Of a stretch of DNA of 64,000 nucleotides, positions 9,901 to 18,199 are shown piece by piece. Position numbers and translations under genes: made by a program. Positions within the stretch are counted from its first letter, which is position 1. Each line of letters begins with the position of its first letter. The notes beneath the pieces were generated by a model. It was not told the origin of the DNA and searched no databases. It worked only from the letters and a program-made list of their open reading frames with translations. This DNA comes from Andalucia godoyi (taxonomy: Eukaryota; Discoba; Jakobea; Jakobida; Andaluciidae). The stretch spans positions 177,843 to 241,842 of the forward strand of contig VRVR01000048.1 of the NCBI GenBank assembly GCA_009859145.1, given 5' to 3'.

Positions 9901-11800
9901 GATGAATGACGTTTCGCTGATGGGCGTGAGGTTTATCGCTGTGTCGTGTGTGAATTTTCCCAGCGTACAGGACAGTGAGGGTATACTGGTATCTGCAGTA
10001 GACATTGTGGCTCACACCACACTTCTTGCTGGGATTCAAAGTTCCCTTGTTGCAGACGTTGCTGTCTCAGCGCCTTCTGGAGTGTCTCTCTTCGTACCTG
10101 CTGGTTCTGTACCCATATCCTCTGCTGGTTCTGTACCGTTGATTTCGGTTACTTCATCCTCCTATCTCCCTTCTAATGTTCCGCCCGGAATGATAAGCAC
10201 GCAGGACGGTGTGACGGCGCTGTCGACTGCGATCAAGGACAACGCTCTTTCTCAGCCGCGCTCTTTTTTGTTCCCCGTGACCTTGTCCGCCTCAATTCCG
10301 CAACGAACGGCTTCTCAACACGAAGCTGCTTCTCAACACGAAGCTGCTTCTCAACACGAAGCTGCTTCGATCCACATGCATGGGGCAACGTGCAGTCCTT
10401 CCGTGTCGGGAACGGAGTGGCGGGCTTTCAGAAGCGAGACTGCAGGCTCCTGGTCGCTTTTGGACAAGCAGCTTGTGCAAATTGATTTGTATTCATGTTC
10501 GTTTTCTGTGCTGTTGCAAGTCTCGAACGCCGAATTTGTCTTGGGAATTCATGCCATGTCTCCTCAATCGAACAACAACAACAGCGACAAGGACGGCGCA
10601 AACCGTGACAATGTTCCTGTAATGATGATTGTCGGAGTCGTTGTCGCTGTGGTTGCTTTGCTCGTAATCTGCTGCTGCTGCCGATCATGCCACAAGAAAG
10701 CGCAAGTCAAGAAGAAAGCTGAGCGGCGAAAAGAGATGCATGCGATTTGTTCTGCAGAGTCTCATTTCTCCTTTGATTCCGTCAATCCAGACGGCACGTA
10801 TGAATTGCAGCCACTCCCATCTGCTCCCTCGCACATCTCCTCTCCTCTGATATTCAGCTTTCCTGCTCCGCTGTCCAGTGCAGGGGAGGCGACGTTCGCA
10901 ACGCAGCAGGAAGCAATCGCGTGGGCCTTGAAAGACGAACCAGCAGAGAATGCCGAGTTGGCTGTTGGCTTGTGCAGATCACTTGGTGTCTTTGTCTTGT
11001 ATGATTTGGCAAAGCGTGGAGCGACATGCACGGATTCTCCTCCAGTGCCGATCATGCCGACGTCTGCATCGAGGCTTGTGAGCGCTACCAGCAGTCGCCG
11101 CTTTGCAGTGGCAGATGGAAACAGCATTTCGTCCTTTGACAAGGAAACACCGTACGCGACGTTTGTTCAGTTTGTAGGGCACACGTCTTCCATTCTCTGC
11201 TTGTCCTTTTCTGCCGACGAGGAGCGCTTGATATCCGGGGCGGAAGATGGATCCGCACGTGTGTGGAGCGTGGCTGCTGGAAGCAACCTGAAGGTCCTGG
11301 GAGGATCCCACGGTCCAGTTCGGGCAGTTGCCATTGGTGCAGTAGCGGTCACGGCCACTGATGACCTGATTGTGAGAGTTTGGGATGTGACGACTGCCCA
11401 GGTGCTAGCTGCTCTCAATGGGCACTCCGCCGCCATCCGGACCGTCGCAGTCTCCACGGACGGAGTCACTGTTGCCACGGGCTCGGATGACTCCACCGTG
11501 CGACTCTGGACGATTTTCCCAACCACCATTTGCAAGCAGATCATGACTGCGCATTGCTCTCCCGTCGTGTGCGTCTCCTTTTCGCCCGATTCGCGGTTCC
11601 TTGCATCTGCCTCGCTCGACAGAACCGTCCGCCTGTGGGATCTCAAGTACTGCTCGCTCGCTGCAGTCATTCTGCCGTTTGTCGGGCGCACGGTAATCGA
11701 GTCTGCCAAATTCGCCTCCAGCACAGTTCTTCTCATCGAGTCCGCCGACAAGCACTCCGTGTTCTTCAGTATTCCCGAGCACCTCGTCGTCCCCGAGTGA
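6953..11800 (+). CDS. Single-pass adhesion-like receptor with cytosolic WD40 domain
   Basis: The 1,615-residue product starts with a signal peptide (MRRIVVACALIFLIVHLSC). A Cys-rich GCC-type region (about 30-92, repeated CPPGS/CxPGSFSP) follows. Then come four roughly 100-residue cadherin-like beta-sandwich repeats, each opening with L-x-x-L-x-x-SAG-x-L-x-P-x-F near residues 97, 200, 299 and 399. Next are about 400 residues of further beta-rich extracellular modules with an FN3-like segment near 808-905. A juxtamembrane stalk contains three perfect 18-bp repeats (ASQHEA). One transmembrane helix lies near 1222-1246 and ends in a CCCC cluster. The cytosolic tail holds at least four clear WD40 blades (about 1405-1567; GHTSS, SARVWSV, VRVWDV, TVRLWTI, TVRLWDL) plus weaker flanking ones. 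Role is inferred: surface adhesion or sensing, with the propeller as an internal scaffold. The in-frame TTG upstream at 6875 is not used. Confidence 0.85.
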   Translation: MRRIVVACALIFLIVHLSCAAHTLAGLSCSAGEFLDNSAAPPKCVGCPPGSISQTVNASSCTPCSPGSFSPSLGSRNCTLCPPGSVAAAGSRNCTAGPTLASLVWSTGALSPEFSANAFAYRLAVSAPTANVSVVPVVSAAVRAVAVIKVNGSIVESGKRSRELSLTAGVNVSVPIEISVSSDMWTRYTVTIARATFGTSKLTALAVSAGTLTPVFSAYEFSYSVASVPLTAASVTITPTAQSDYATIKVNNVIVASRSASSPLFLSAARAITVTVNVSVPGTVWTSYTVFLPKLQVLANELFNLSASAGTWNPQFSPKVFVYSLSVAPQVSNITFLPLGLTSRVNVTVNGTRIPHGSASQAVPLMLSNTVVVNISVVDIGVAPKSYIVSVFRQPAPRNASLSRLELSAGVLSPAFNSLIVAYTVVMPVDTSNITIRPTSFSLSTRIWVNNSLVVSGSQSAEIPVPFGQQMLVVVRLQDGDLLRSYNLSILRPGVTVIYPRRDTSFVSGQFIYVRWNSLLLSNTDALQVVFFSPQNRAGDVVASRVPSGITSFPLRIPLAIVPGSQFTIGVRLNNNTSTQGLSTGTFSVVAQNPTKYVYVSSPAPFTRFGIWNGPYRVSWTILNCNALDTVSISLRDTLNNFALVQMLAQYVPASLLSTELRLTSTTGIAVNSDRYEMHITLDGAASSDAVPVSFAFSAPIVSSLSILYPRDSTSWVVGDVWGVEWASTGLSESETVSFFLYLPANASLLWRLSTPSLVFASVGYQGLRVTQGGSVALGGPYRLRMVGSSGVTADALADVFLVSSATLPSATIISASPESTSSVSVLLGSAAGVLASSKIVELFRNALCAGTALSSQILGPSTWTARFRNLSSGTTHSVRARYTSISGGTSPLSSCVAVSTNLASSFFPSIRLLHPIAGHSYFYTETSSVIQAQSMDIRVLVSGPQSVYTVSAMLQTVSGRAVRTLFATCSTSSECLIGSVKWMNDVSLMGVRFIAVSCVNFPSVQDSEGILVSAVDIVAHTTLLAGIQSSLVADVAVSAPSGVSLFVPAGSVPISSAGSVPLISVTSSSYLPSNVPPGMISTQDGVTALSTAIKDNALSQPRSFLFPVTLSASIPQRTASQHEAASQHEAASQHEAASIHMHGATCSPSVSGTEWRAFRSETAGSWSLLDKQLVQIDLYSCSFSVLLQVSNAEFVLGIHAMSPQSNNNNSDKDGANRDNVPVMMIVGVVVAVVALLVICCCCRSCHKKAQVKKKAERRKEMHAICSAESHFSFDSVNPDGTYELQPLPSAPSHISSPLIFSFPAPLSSAGEATFATQQEAIAWALKDEPAENAELAVGLCRSLGVFVLYDLAKRGATCTDSPPVPIMPTSASRLVSATSSRRFAVADGNSISSFDKETPYATFVQFVGHTSSILCLSFSADEERLISGAEDGSARVWSVAAGSNLKVLGGSHGPVRAVAIGAVAVTATDDLIVRVWDVTTAQVLAALNGHSAAIRTVAVSTDGVTVATGSDDSTVRLWTIFPTTICKQIMTAHCSPVVCVSFSPDSRFLASASLDRTVRLWDLKYCSLAAVILPFVGRTVIESAKFASSTVLLIESADKHSVFFSIPEHLVVPE
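10310..10363 (+). repeat. Three perfect 18-bp tandem repeats in the receptor stalk
   Basis: Three identical units GCTTCTCAACACGAAGCT encode Ala-Ser-Gln-His-Glu-Ala three times, followed by a degenerate fourth start (GCTTCGATCCAC). The array lies in the extracellular stalk about 90 residues before the transmembrane helix. Perfect identity suggests recent slippage expansion and possible copy-number variation. Confidence 0.95.
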
Positions 11801-12160
11801 TCCAATTACCACGACACATGGGCGCGATGGGATACGTACGAGACGGGAAATAACCAACCCCTCTCTCCCTCCCTCCCTCCCTCCCTCCCTCCAACCAAAC
11901 CAAACCAAACCAAACCAAACCAAACACACAAACAAACACAATGCTTACGTAATTACCGTTTCGCTCGTCCCATCGTGCGTCCTAGTCGTAGTCGGTTCCA
12001 AAACTGGAAATAAGATGCTGGCGTTTCGGTGTTTCCTCTGTTTCCTCTTTTTGTTTTGTTTTCGTAGTGATTGTTTATCCAGCTGCGTATTGGAAAAGTA
12101 AGCATTTCCCCTCCCGCTCCTTTCTTTCTTGGACTTTGCGGACTTTGTGGGGTGCTGTCA
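11801..12160. repeat. Spacer with CCCT and CCAAA microsatellites
   Basis: A (CCCT)n tract at about 11865-11892 runs directly into a (CCAAA)n tract at about 11893-11925 and then CA/CAAA-rich sequence to 11940. The array lies in the 3' flank of the WD40 receptor and before the thioesterase start. The rest of the spacer is T-rich and shows no gene. Confidence 0.85.
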
Positions 12161-13009
12161 ATGTTTTGTGGGAGGCTTGTGAATCGTTCGCTGGCCAGAA
12201 TTCCTTTGCCTCCGTTGCATACCGTGTTCATGTCGTCGTCTGTGCCTACGCATTCGCGGAAAAAGGGTCGGCAGCAATGCCCGATCTCACTGTCGATATC
12301 CAACTCGACGCTGCCGGAAGCGACGTTTCATGACCATCCGAAAGACTACGAGGCCATTTTAAGCGCGCTGCAAAGCAGGCAAGGCTACAAATACATTGAA
12401 AGCGCCGCGGCTGAATTCAGCACTCATTTGCCGAGTGCGAAGAAGTATCATTTCATGGATCCAAAGCTGCATCCGTCGCTGTTTCGGTTTGACTACTTTG
12501 TCAGAGAAGACGGAAGAGTCCTTGACGGCCTAGTCATGTTCAACGAAAAAGCAGAAGGGTTTCCGGGCTGTGTGCACGGCGGAGTGTCCTCTGCGCTGCT
12601 GGATGACGCGCTTGGATTTCTTGGGTTCTACACCATCAAGGCGCTTGTCACCACCGAACTGGACGTCCGTTTTCTCAATCTCGTCAAGCTCCAAACAGTG
12701 CACTACTTGTACGTCGAGGCGGTTCCCGCGGTCGATGCTCATCGGTACGACCCACTGTACCCGCCATCCTTGTCATCGTCATCGTCATCGTCATCGTCGT
12801 CGTGTGCTGTGAGTGAGCCGGAGCGGTCCAAAAAGGATGCAGACGGAGGCGGGAAGCCAAAGGTCGAGTATGGATTCATGGGAAAGAAACCGCTGTTCCT
12901 TGGCGGACTTGTCGATCCTTTTGGTTTGGAGTGCATTTGGGCCCGCGGAAGGTTCCTGGATATTCGACACAAGGCCTCGAAGCCCATTCACCATCCCTCC
13001 AAACTATAG
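12161..13009 (+). CDS. Hotdog-fold thioesterase (PaaI/THEM4-like)
   Basis: This 282-residue protein carries the 4HBT/PaaI hotdog signature: EGFPGCVHGGVSSALLDDALG near residues 132-152 (central helix with HGG and the following acidic residue), then TTELDVRFLN, the substrate-tunnel strand. A THEM4/THEM5-like acyl-CoA thioesterase acting on long-chain acyl-CoA is the nearest known role. The first ~23 residues (MFCGRLVNRSLARIPL) are basic and amphipathic, suggesting mitochondrial import; ATG 12230 is an alternative start. An odd feature is a low-complexity insertion of about ten Ser (from a TCG/TCA repeat near 12767-12800) plus Lys/Asp-rich sequence between hotdog strands. It should form a surface loop. 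A longer frame to 12071 begins with TTG and is rejected. Confidence 0.8.
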   Translation: MFCGRLVNRSLARIPLPPLHTVFMSSSVPTHSRKKGRQQCPISLSISNSTLPEATFHDHPKDYEAILSALQSRQGYKYIESAAAEFSTHLPSAKKYHFMDPKLHPSLFRFDYFVREDGRVLDGLVMFNEKAEGFPGCVHGGVSSALLDDALGFLGFYTIKALVTTELDVRFLNLVKLQTVHYLYVEAVPAVDAHRYDPLYPPSLSSSSSSSSSSCAVSEPERSKKDADGGGKPKVEYGFMGKKPLFLGGLVDPFGLECIWARGRFLDIRHKASKPIHHPSKL

Positions 13010-13281
13010 GAACACATCGTACAGAGTAGAGTGTACATAATCTTGATTAAACCGCAAAACCCGCTAATCCCACAAAAACCCTCCTTCACATTGCCTCGTT
13101 CTCTTGCCTCCGTTTTGTCGCGTATTATCCGACAGTCACGTTCTTTTCTAGTCTTTTCTTTCATTTTCTAAAAAACAACAACAATAATCATTGTTGGTCT
13201 TTTTCCCATCTCTGTCTCGGTTCGTCTGTTTCCGAGCCTGCGCCGACTCTGCGTACTTGCTTCAAACGAGGAAGGAAACGA

Positions 13282-14277
13282 ATGCCACTTTTTGAAACAA
13301 TTCCGGTCGATGCGGACAAGGTTCGGCAGATTGTGTTGGAGCATTGGTCGCTGGAGCTTGGAGCGTGTGTGAAGGCATCGCAGAACCACACGTTCACGGC
13401 AACATCGACTGCGGACTCGGGCAAGTACATTGTGCGAGTGACACCTGATCCTAAGAACACTCGATGTTTGTCGATTCAGGTCGAGCTGGCGTTTCTAGAG
13501 TATCTTGCGAAGCACGGACTGACGGTGTGTCCTGCAGTGGCGACACGTTCTGCGCCGAGCCAGGAGTTTCTGCGCGTGGATTCTCTTTCGATCTGTGTGT
13601 TTCCGTTTGCAAAGGGGAGTGCAGTGAACTACCTGGAGTGGCGGTGGATGACGGAGAAGTCGCATGTTGTTGCGCTTGGTCGGTGGATCGCACAACTTCA
13701 CAGGCTTTCGAAACAGTTTGCAGTGGATCACCCAGACATCGCCGGCAAAGCTCGCGAGTACTCGGAGATCCACGATAGCATCCTTGCGGAAGCGCCGATT
13801 GACGCAAAGGACCTGGCGACGAAGACGGATCCGGATGTGTACGGGTTGCTGCACGGCGACGTGAACCCGAGCAACTACTTTTTCGATGTGCGCGAGCAGA
13901 TCCCGTATGTGTTCGACTGGGACCAGGTTGCTCGCGGGTGGTTCCTGTATGATCTTGCACAGCCGATTTGGGGAGTTGTGATGCTGGTCGGTGCTGGAAA
14001 TCCTTTCGATCGGTCGCCCGTACCGCAAGCCAATGTTGCGCAGTATACGGAGTGGATTGTGGAAGGGTATGAGTCGGCGTTTGGACAGCATGTGGACACT
14101 GCAGCCCTCCAACGGATGGTCAGACTTCGCAGAGAGTTGTACTCCCGGTTCTGCCGACGAGCTGTTCTGGAACTCGATCCCACGTCGTTCATGGGCCAGT
14201 TTTGCCAGTACATCGTGCAGTGGCTGGATCGTGAAGATGCCGCCGCCGAGACCCAAGTCCAAAGCAACGACTGCTAA
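13282..14277 (+). CDS. APH-family phosphotransferase / homoserine kinase-like
   Basis: The 331-residue protein matches the aminoglycoside phosphotransferase / choline kinase / ThrB2 fold. The catalytic loop is LLHGDVNPSNYFF (about 189-201, HGDxxxxN) and the metal-binding segment is VFDWDQVARGWFLYDLA (about 209-225, DxD-type with the usual D-L-A). An N-terminal lobe with KYIVRVTPD supplies the ATP-binding part. In eukaryotes these soluble kinases phosphorylate small hydroxylated molecules; the substrate cannot be read here. The tightly spaced 3' end converges with the PH-like gene, with only 137 nt between the stop codons. There is nothing resistance-specific about it. Confidence 0.8.
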   Translation: MPLFETIPVDADKVRQIVLEHWSLELGACVKASQNHTFTATSTADSGKYIVRVTPDPKNTRCLSIQVELAFLEYLAKHGLTVCPAVATRSAPSQEFLRVDSLSICVFPFAKGSAVNYLEWRWMTEKSHVVALGRWIAQLHRLSKQFAVDHPDIAGKAREYSEIHDSILAEAPIDAKDLATKTDPDVYGLLHGDVNPSNYFFDVREQIPYVFDWDQVARGWFLYDLAQPIWGVVMLVGAGNPFDRSPVPQANVAQYTEWIVEGYESAFGQHVDTAALQRMVRLRRELYSRFCRRAVLELDPTSFMGQFCQYIVQWLDREDAAAETQVQSNDC

Positions 14278-14414
14278 TATCGCAGCGCGTGACGTGGTAA
14301 AATCGGTTCCTTCTCTTCTCTTCCTTCGATGTTTATTTGCAGTTTTTGTTGGCATTCTTGCGTTACTTCTTTTTTTTAAAATTTCATAATACTTTCCTCC
14401 GTATGTTCTCTTCT

Positions 14415-16097
14415 TTAAATGTCTGTTCCTGCAGGAACGCGGGCTCGTCGAGAAGTATTGACATCTGCGCCAGACGAGGCCGCGATGCTTGCTCTCCGTT
14501 GTTGCAGCGGTTGGTAGTCTGGTGCAGACGGCGAAGTGGATGCAGCCGGTTGATCGTGTTGTTCGATCTGCGATTGCAAGGATTGCTGCTCTTCGGTGGA
14601 GACGACGGAGGTCAAATGAGCCCACGACTGCCGTTTCTGGAAATCTTGGTTTCGTTTTTCCAATGCAAGAATCAATTCCGCGAGTCCAGTTGTCCAGACA
14701 AAGTATGCATCGTCGTCGGGTGCGATCAAGTACAACGTCTCGCCGGCTTCGGTTTCGACGGCGAAGCTCAGGCGTCGATTGTCCTCTGACATTCCTTTGT
14801 ATTCTCGAATGATGTCGGGGTCCGTTCGGACGGCAGTGGCGCGCAGACAGTTTGGAAACACGGTGGCCCCGGGCTCACCCCAGTACACGAATCCCGTTGC
14901 GTCGGCCATGAACGCCCGCTGATGCGGTGGTTTTGTCGCTAGCCGAGCATTCTTTTTCGAAAATCCCTTTCGGATATGCTTGTACAACAATAGCGGCTTC
15001 TGCAGCTCTTGCCAAACAAGTTCGATCGAAAACTGTCCTGCAGCATCCTCATTCCCAGCATGCGATAGTGCTGGCTGCCCATTATCGCTGCCAGAGACAC
15101 GCTGCATCGCAAACTGCTGGTGTTCGGCTTGCGATGGATCGATTGTGACCGACTCGACTAATTGATCTGTGAACTGTGTCTTGGACGGCTCCACAATCCG
15201 CACTACTGGAGTCGCGGCCGAGCTGCTAGTTCTTGACGACTGGAACAAATACTCTGTGGTGGCGGTGTCTCGAGCATCCTCATTCGCCGCTGCCGACGAC
15301 GCTGTTGCGACGATGCCAGCGTCGTCAACGTCGGCAAACGGGATCTTGTTTTCTGCGAGGAACTGAAGCACATTCTGGAACAGATAGAGCCTTCCTGTAA
15401 ACACAGCAAGCAGCAAATGCCGGTCTTTTGCACTGACGATGAATCTGTATGGTCTATCGTTCTTGTACTCGATGGTCATGAGCAAGCGGTCTCTGCGATC
15501 GACTCTGAAGAACGCAATATCGTCATACGAGTGCTGTGAAAACATCGCCTTCTTTTCCTGGTCGACATGCCGCACCAGCCGTCCAGCGACCACCAGCTCA
15601 TGCGAGTGCAAGTGCCCCTTTGAATCCACGCCTTGCACCAAGAACGAGTAGTCACACGACGGCATCGACTTGCAAAACACACTCCACTCTGCACTAAGCT
15701 CACTGCTCTTACTCCTACTCCCTCCACCGACGCCGGCACTCCCACTGGTACTGGGGCTTGGGCTGGTTGGAGCGGGAAGCTGGTCCTTTGAAAGGCCCCC
15801 TTTGTGGTGCAAAAGCTTCAAGTTTCGAACGACATTCGCGACGATCTTCTCCGAGTCGGCAGAGAGATAGATATGTGCCTCGTCGTTCTGAAACACAATG
15901 CGAAAAAGCTGTGGGTTGCGTTGATCCCAACTCACCTTCTTCACGTTCTCCATCGCATCCCGAGTCTTTACATTCCCAGAAAACGGATCAATCACCAAAA
16001 TGTCCTGAATCGACAGCACTAAAAGACGTGAAAACACCTGGTTACGCCTCGAAAACCGAAACACCGGGTACGACGTAAACTCCACAACTCCACCCAT
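14415..16097 (-). CDS. PH-like domain protein (RME-8 N-terminus-like and PH)
   Basis: The 560-residue protein shows three beta-rich PH-like segments separated by Ser-rich linkers. The first (about 1-90: VFRFSRRNQVFSRLLVLS, VLVIDPFSGNVKTR, LFRIVF...IYLSADSEKI) resembles the PH-like repeats at the N terminus of DNAJC13/RME-8. The second covers about 140-240. The C-terminal PH domain covers about 375-500 (HIRKGFSKKNARLATKPPHQRAFMAD... FAVETEAGETLYLIAPDDDAYFVWTTGLAELI), with the usual Trp in the last helix. No J-domain or transmembrane segment is present. An adaptor binding membranes or phosphoinositides is likely, but family assignment is tentative. The ATG at 16097 is used; the frame upstream starts with TTG. 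It shares a 545-nt divergent promoter region with DRC4. Confidence 0.6.
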   Translation of the reverse strand: MGGVVEFTSYPVFRFSRRNQVFSRLLVLSIQDILVIDPFSGNVKTRDAMENVKKVSWDQRNPQLFRIVFQNDEAHIYLSADSEKIVANVVRNLKLLHHKGGLSKDQLPAPTSPSPSTSGSAGVGGGSRSKSSELSAEWSVFCKSMPSCDYSFLVQGVDSKGHLHSHELVVAGRLVRHVDQEKKAMFSQHSYDDIAFFRVDRRDRLLMTIEYKNDRPYRFIVSAKDRHLLLAVFTGRLYLFQNVLQFLAENKIPFADVDDAGIVATASSAAANEDARDTATTEYLFQSSRTSSSAATPVVRIVEPSKTQFTDQLVESVTIDPSQAEHQQFAMQRVSGSDNGQPALSHAGNEDAAGQFSIELVWQELQKPLLLYKHIRKGFSKKNARLATKPPHQRAFMADATGFVYWGEPGATVFPNCLRATAVRTDPDIIREYKGMSEDNRRLSFAVETEAGETLYLIAPDDDAYFVWTTGLAELILALEKRNQDFQKRQSWAHLTSVVSTEEQQSLQSQIEQHDQPAASTSPSAPDYQPLQQRRASIAASSGADVNTSRRARVPAGTDI

Positions 16098-16642
16098 CCT
16101 CGCTCCGTCACCGATCACCAGCAATACCAATTCAATAATGCAGGTTCCGTACTTGCGTAACGGTTGGCCGTTTTGTGCATCAACATTGAAACATCAAGCA
16201 ATATCATCCCGGGAAGTCTGTTAGATAATCTCACCCCTATGAAAGAACACGATTTTCCTACCGTAGTCAAGTCCAGATTTTCCTCACGTTTTTCTTTCTG
16301 CACCACCGACTGTAGTCGCACTCTTGAAACCTTGAGACTTGAGACTGGAATCGAAAACGAGGGAAAAGAAAAAGGAAAAGAAAGAGAAAAAAAAAACGGT
16401 TTGACGAAGACGCATAAGTATTCGGAACTAATCGTTATGTTTTGTTGATTGGATTTTTGTTTTTGTTTTTTGTGATGATTTTCGGTTATTTTCCCATCTT
16501 CTTTGATTTGCCGTCAGAAACGAAGAGAAGAAAGGGTTGCGAGTACTTGATAATTGTGTATTGAGAGTGTGAGCGAGTGAGTGATTAAGTGAGTGGGTGT
16601 GAGAGAGAGCGAGATCAGTAGGAAGATTGTAATAAAAAAAGG
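16098..16642. promoter_or_regulatory. Divergent promoter region between PH-like gene and DRC4
   Basis: This 545-nt spacer separates two divergent start codons and must hold both promoters. It contains a purine-rich tract (GAAAAGGAAAAG type, about 16355-16398), T-rich stretches, and GAGTGAGTG-type repeats at about 16563-16615 just before the DRC4 start. No gene is seen in it. Confidence 0.6.
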
Positions 16643-18100
16643 ATGCCTCCAAAGAAGAAGGGTGGGAAGAAGAAGGATTCGCGGCCTTCGTCTGCGGCTG
16701 TTGATGGTGGGGAGTTGTCGGGTGGACCTACAGTGGAGTCTCTGACGGCTCAGCTGCAGCAGATGGTGGCGGAGAAGGAGCAGGAGCAGCGCGAGCGGAA
16801 CTTTTATCAGCTTGAGAGAGACAAGGTGACTGGGTTTTGGGAGATCACGAAGAAGGAGCTTGATGAGTTGCGGTCTCAGCTGCGGAACAGAGAGCGTCAT
16901 GTGGAGGAACAGGAGGAGCGGCATCAGATTGAGATGAAGGTGTACAAGCAAAAAGTTCGTCATCTGCTCTATGAGCACAAGGTGACGATGGACAAGGTGA
17001 AGACGGACTCCGAGGTGTCGTCCAAGGTCGCGTCGGATGAGCATCGGTCCAAAGAGATTGAGCTTAAAGGAGAAAAGAGGTCGCTGAAGGAGGAGATGAA
17101 GGAGCAGGAGCTGTCGCATGAGGAGATGATCAGGAAGTTGCGCCAGGATCACGATAAGAACATCACGAAACTGAGACAGGAGTTTGAGCGCGAGGTTCGT
17201 GAGATCCAGAACAAGTACGAAAAGAAGATGAAGACGCTCCGAGAGGATCTGGAGCTGCGTCGCAAGGCAGAAGTGCACGAGATTGAAGAGCGTAAGAACG
17301 AGCATATCCAAGAGCTGATGTCGAAGCATGCAAAGGCGTTTGCAGAGATTAAGGCGTACTACAATGACATTACGACGAATAACCTGGATCTGATCCGGTC
17401 GCTCAAGGAGGAAGTCGAGGTCATGAAGAAGAAGGAGGCCAAGAACGAGAAGCTCATGTTTGAGATTGCACAGGAAAACAAGAGGCTATCGGAACCGCTG
17501 ACCAATGCGCTCAACCAGGTTGAACAGCTGCGCTCGGAACTTGCAAACTACCAGAAGGACAAGATGAGCCTCAAAAACTCAAAGGCAAGACTGAAGCTCC
17601 TGGAGTCGCAAGTCAAGTCTCTTTCTTGGGAACACGAGGTTCTGCAGCAGCGGTTTTCCAAGGTCTCGGGCGAACGCGACGAGCTCTACGGAAAGTTTGA
17701 AAAGGCCTTGCTCGATGTCCAACAACGCGCTGGATTCCGAAATCTGCTGCTTGAACGCAAGCTCGAGTCCATCTCCGAGCAGCTTGAAAAGAAGGAGGCT
17801 CAGCTCGCCGAGGTCCTTCGAGCCGCGAACCTCGATCCGTCTGTCCTGGGCTCCGTCACCGCCAAGCTGGAAGAAATTCTCGAGGGCAAGAACAGACTTA
17901 TCCGCGATATGCAGTACGAAATCGCAAAGCTCTCCAAGGCACAGCACGACATGGTCCACGTCTTTGAAGGAAAGCTCCGCGAGTTTGGCATTCCCCCCGA
18001 GGAAGTCGGCTTCCAACCCGTGTTGCCGTCCGCCGACATCCAAGCGGACTTGCCACGACCCGGCGGCGGTCCTGCCGGCCTCGTTGCCGCCTCCAGTTAA
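16643..18100 (+). CDS. GAS8: Dynein regulatory complex subunit 4 (GAS8/DRC4)
   Basis: This 485-residue protein is almost entirely coiled coil. It begins MPPKKKGGKKK, as DRC4/GAS8 orthologues do (human 478 residues), and carries the family's central region (LMSKHAKAFAEIKAYYNDIT..NLDLIRSLKEEVEVMKKKE) and C-terminal region (LANYQKDKMSLKNSKARLK; FSKVSGERDELY). DRC4 is the scaffold of the nexin-dynein regulatory complex linking axonemal doublets, needed for regulated flagellar beating. Its presence indicates a motile 9+2-type flagellum. The stop is followed within about 100 nt by the decayed hAT element, so the 3' UTR must be short or overlap it. Confidence 0.93.
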   Translation: MPPKKKGGKKKDSRPSSAAVDGGELSGGPTVESLTAQLQQMVAEKEQEQRERNFYQLERDKVTGFWEITKKELDELRSQLRNRERHVEEQEERHQIEMKVYKQKVRHLLYEHKVTMDKVKTDSEVSSKVASDEHRSKEIELKGEKRSLKEEMKEQELSHEEMIRKLRQDHDKNITKLRQEFEREVREIQNKYEKKMKTLREDLELRRKAEVHEIEERKNEHIQELMSKHAKAFAEIKAYYNDITTNNLDLIRSLKEEVEVMKKKEAKNEKLMFEIAQENKRLSEPLTNALNQVEQLRSELANYQKDKMSLKNSKARLKLLESQVKSLSWEHEVLQQRFSKVSGERDELYGKFEKALLDVQQRAGFRNLLLERKLESISEQLEKKEAQLAEVLRAANLDPSVLGSVTAKLEEILEGKNRLIRDMQYEIAKLSKAQHDMVHVFEGKLREFGIPPEEVGFQPVLPSADIQADLPRPGGGPAGLVAASS

Positions 18101-18199
18101 TGAAGCACAGCAAAGCAAGATAAGCGTAAAAAAAAAAATAAATAGTGTAGATATATACTGCATTTTTTTCCTTCTTCTTTCTTTGTTGTCCACAACTCC

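Noticed and set aside
13282-14277. Antibiotic-resistance phosphotransferase
   Set aside because: The APH fold is shared by many metabolic kinases; the sequence and eukaryotic context give no sign of resistance function.
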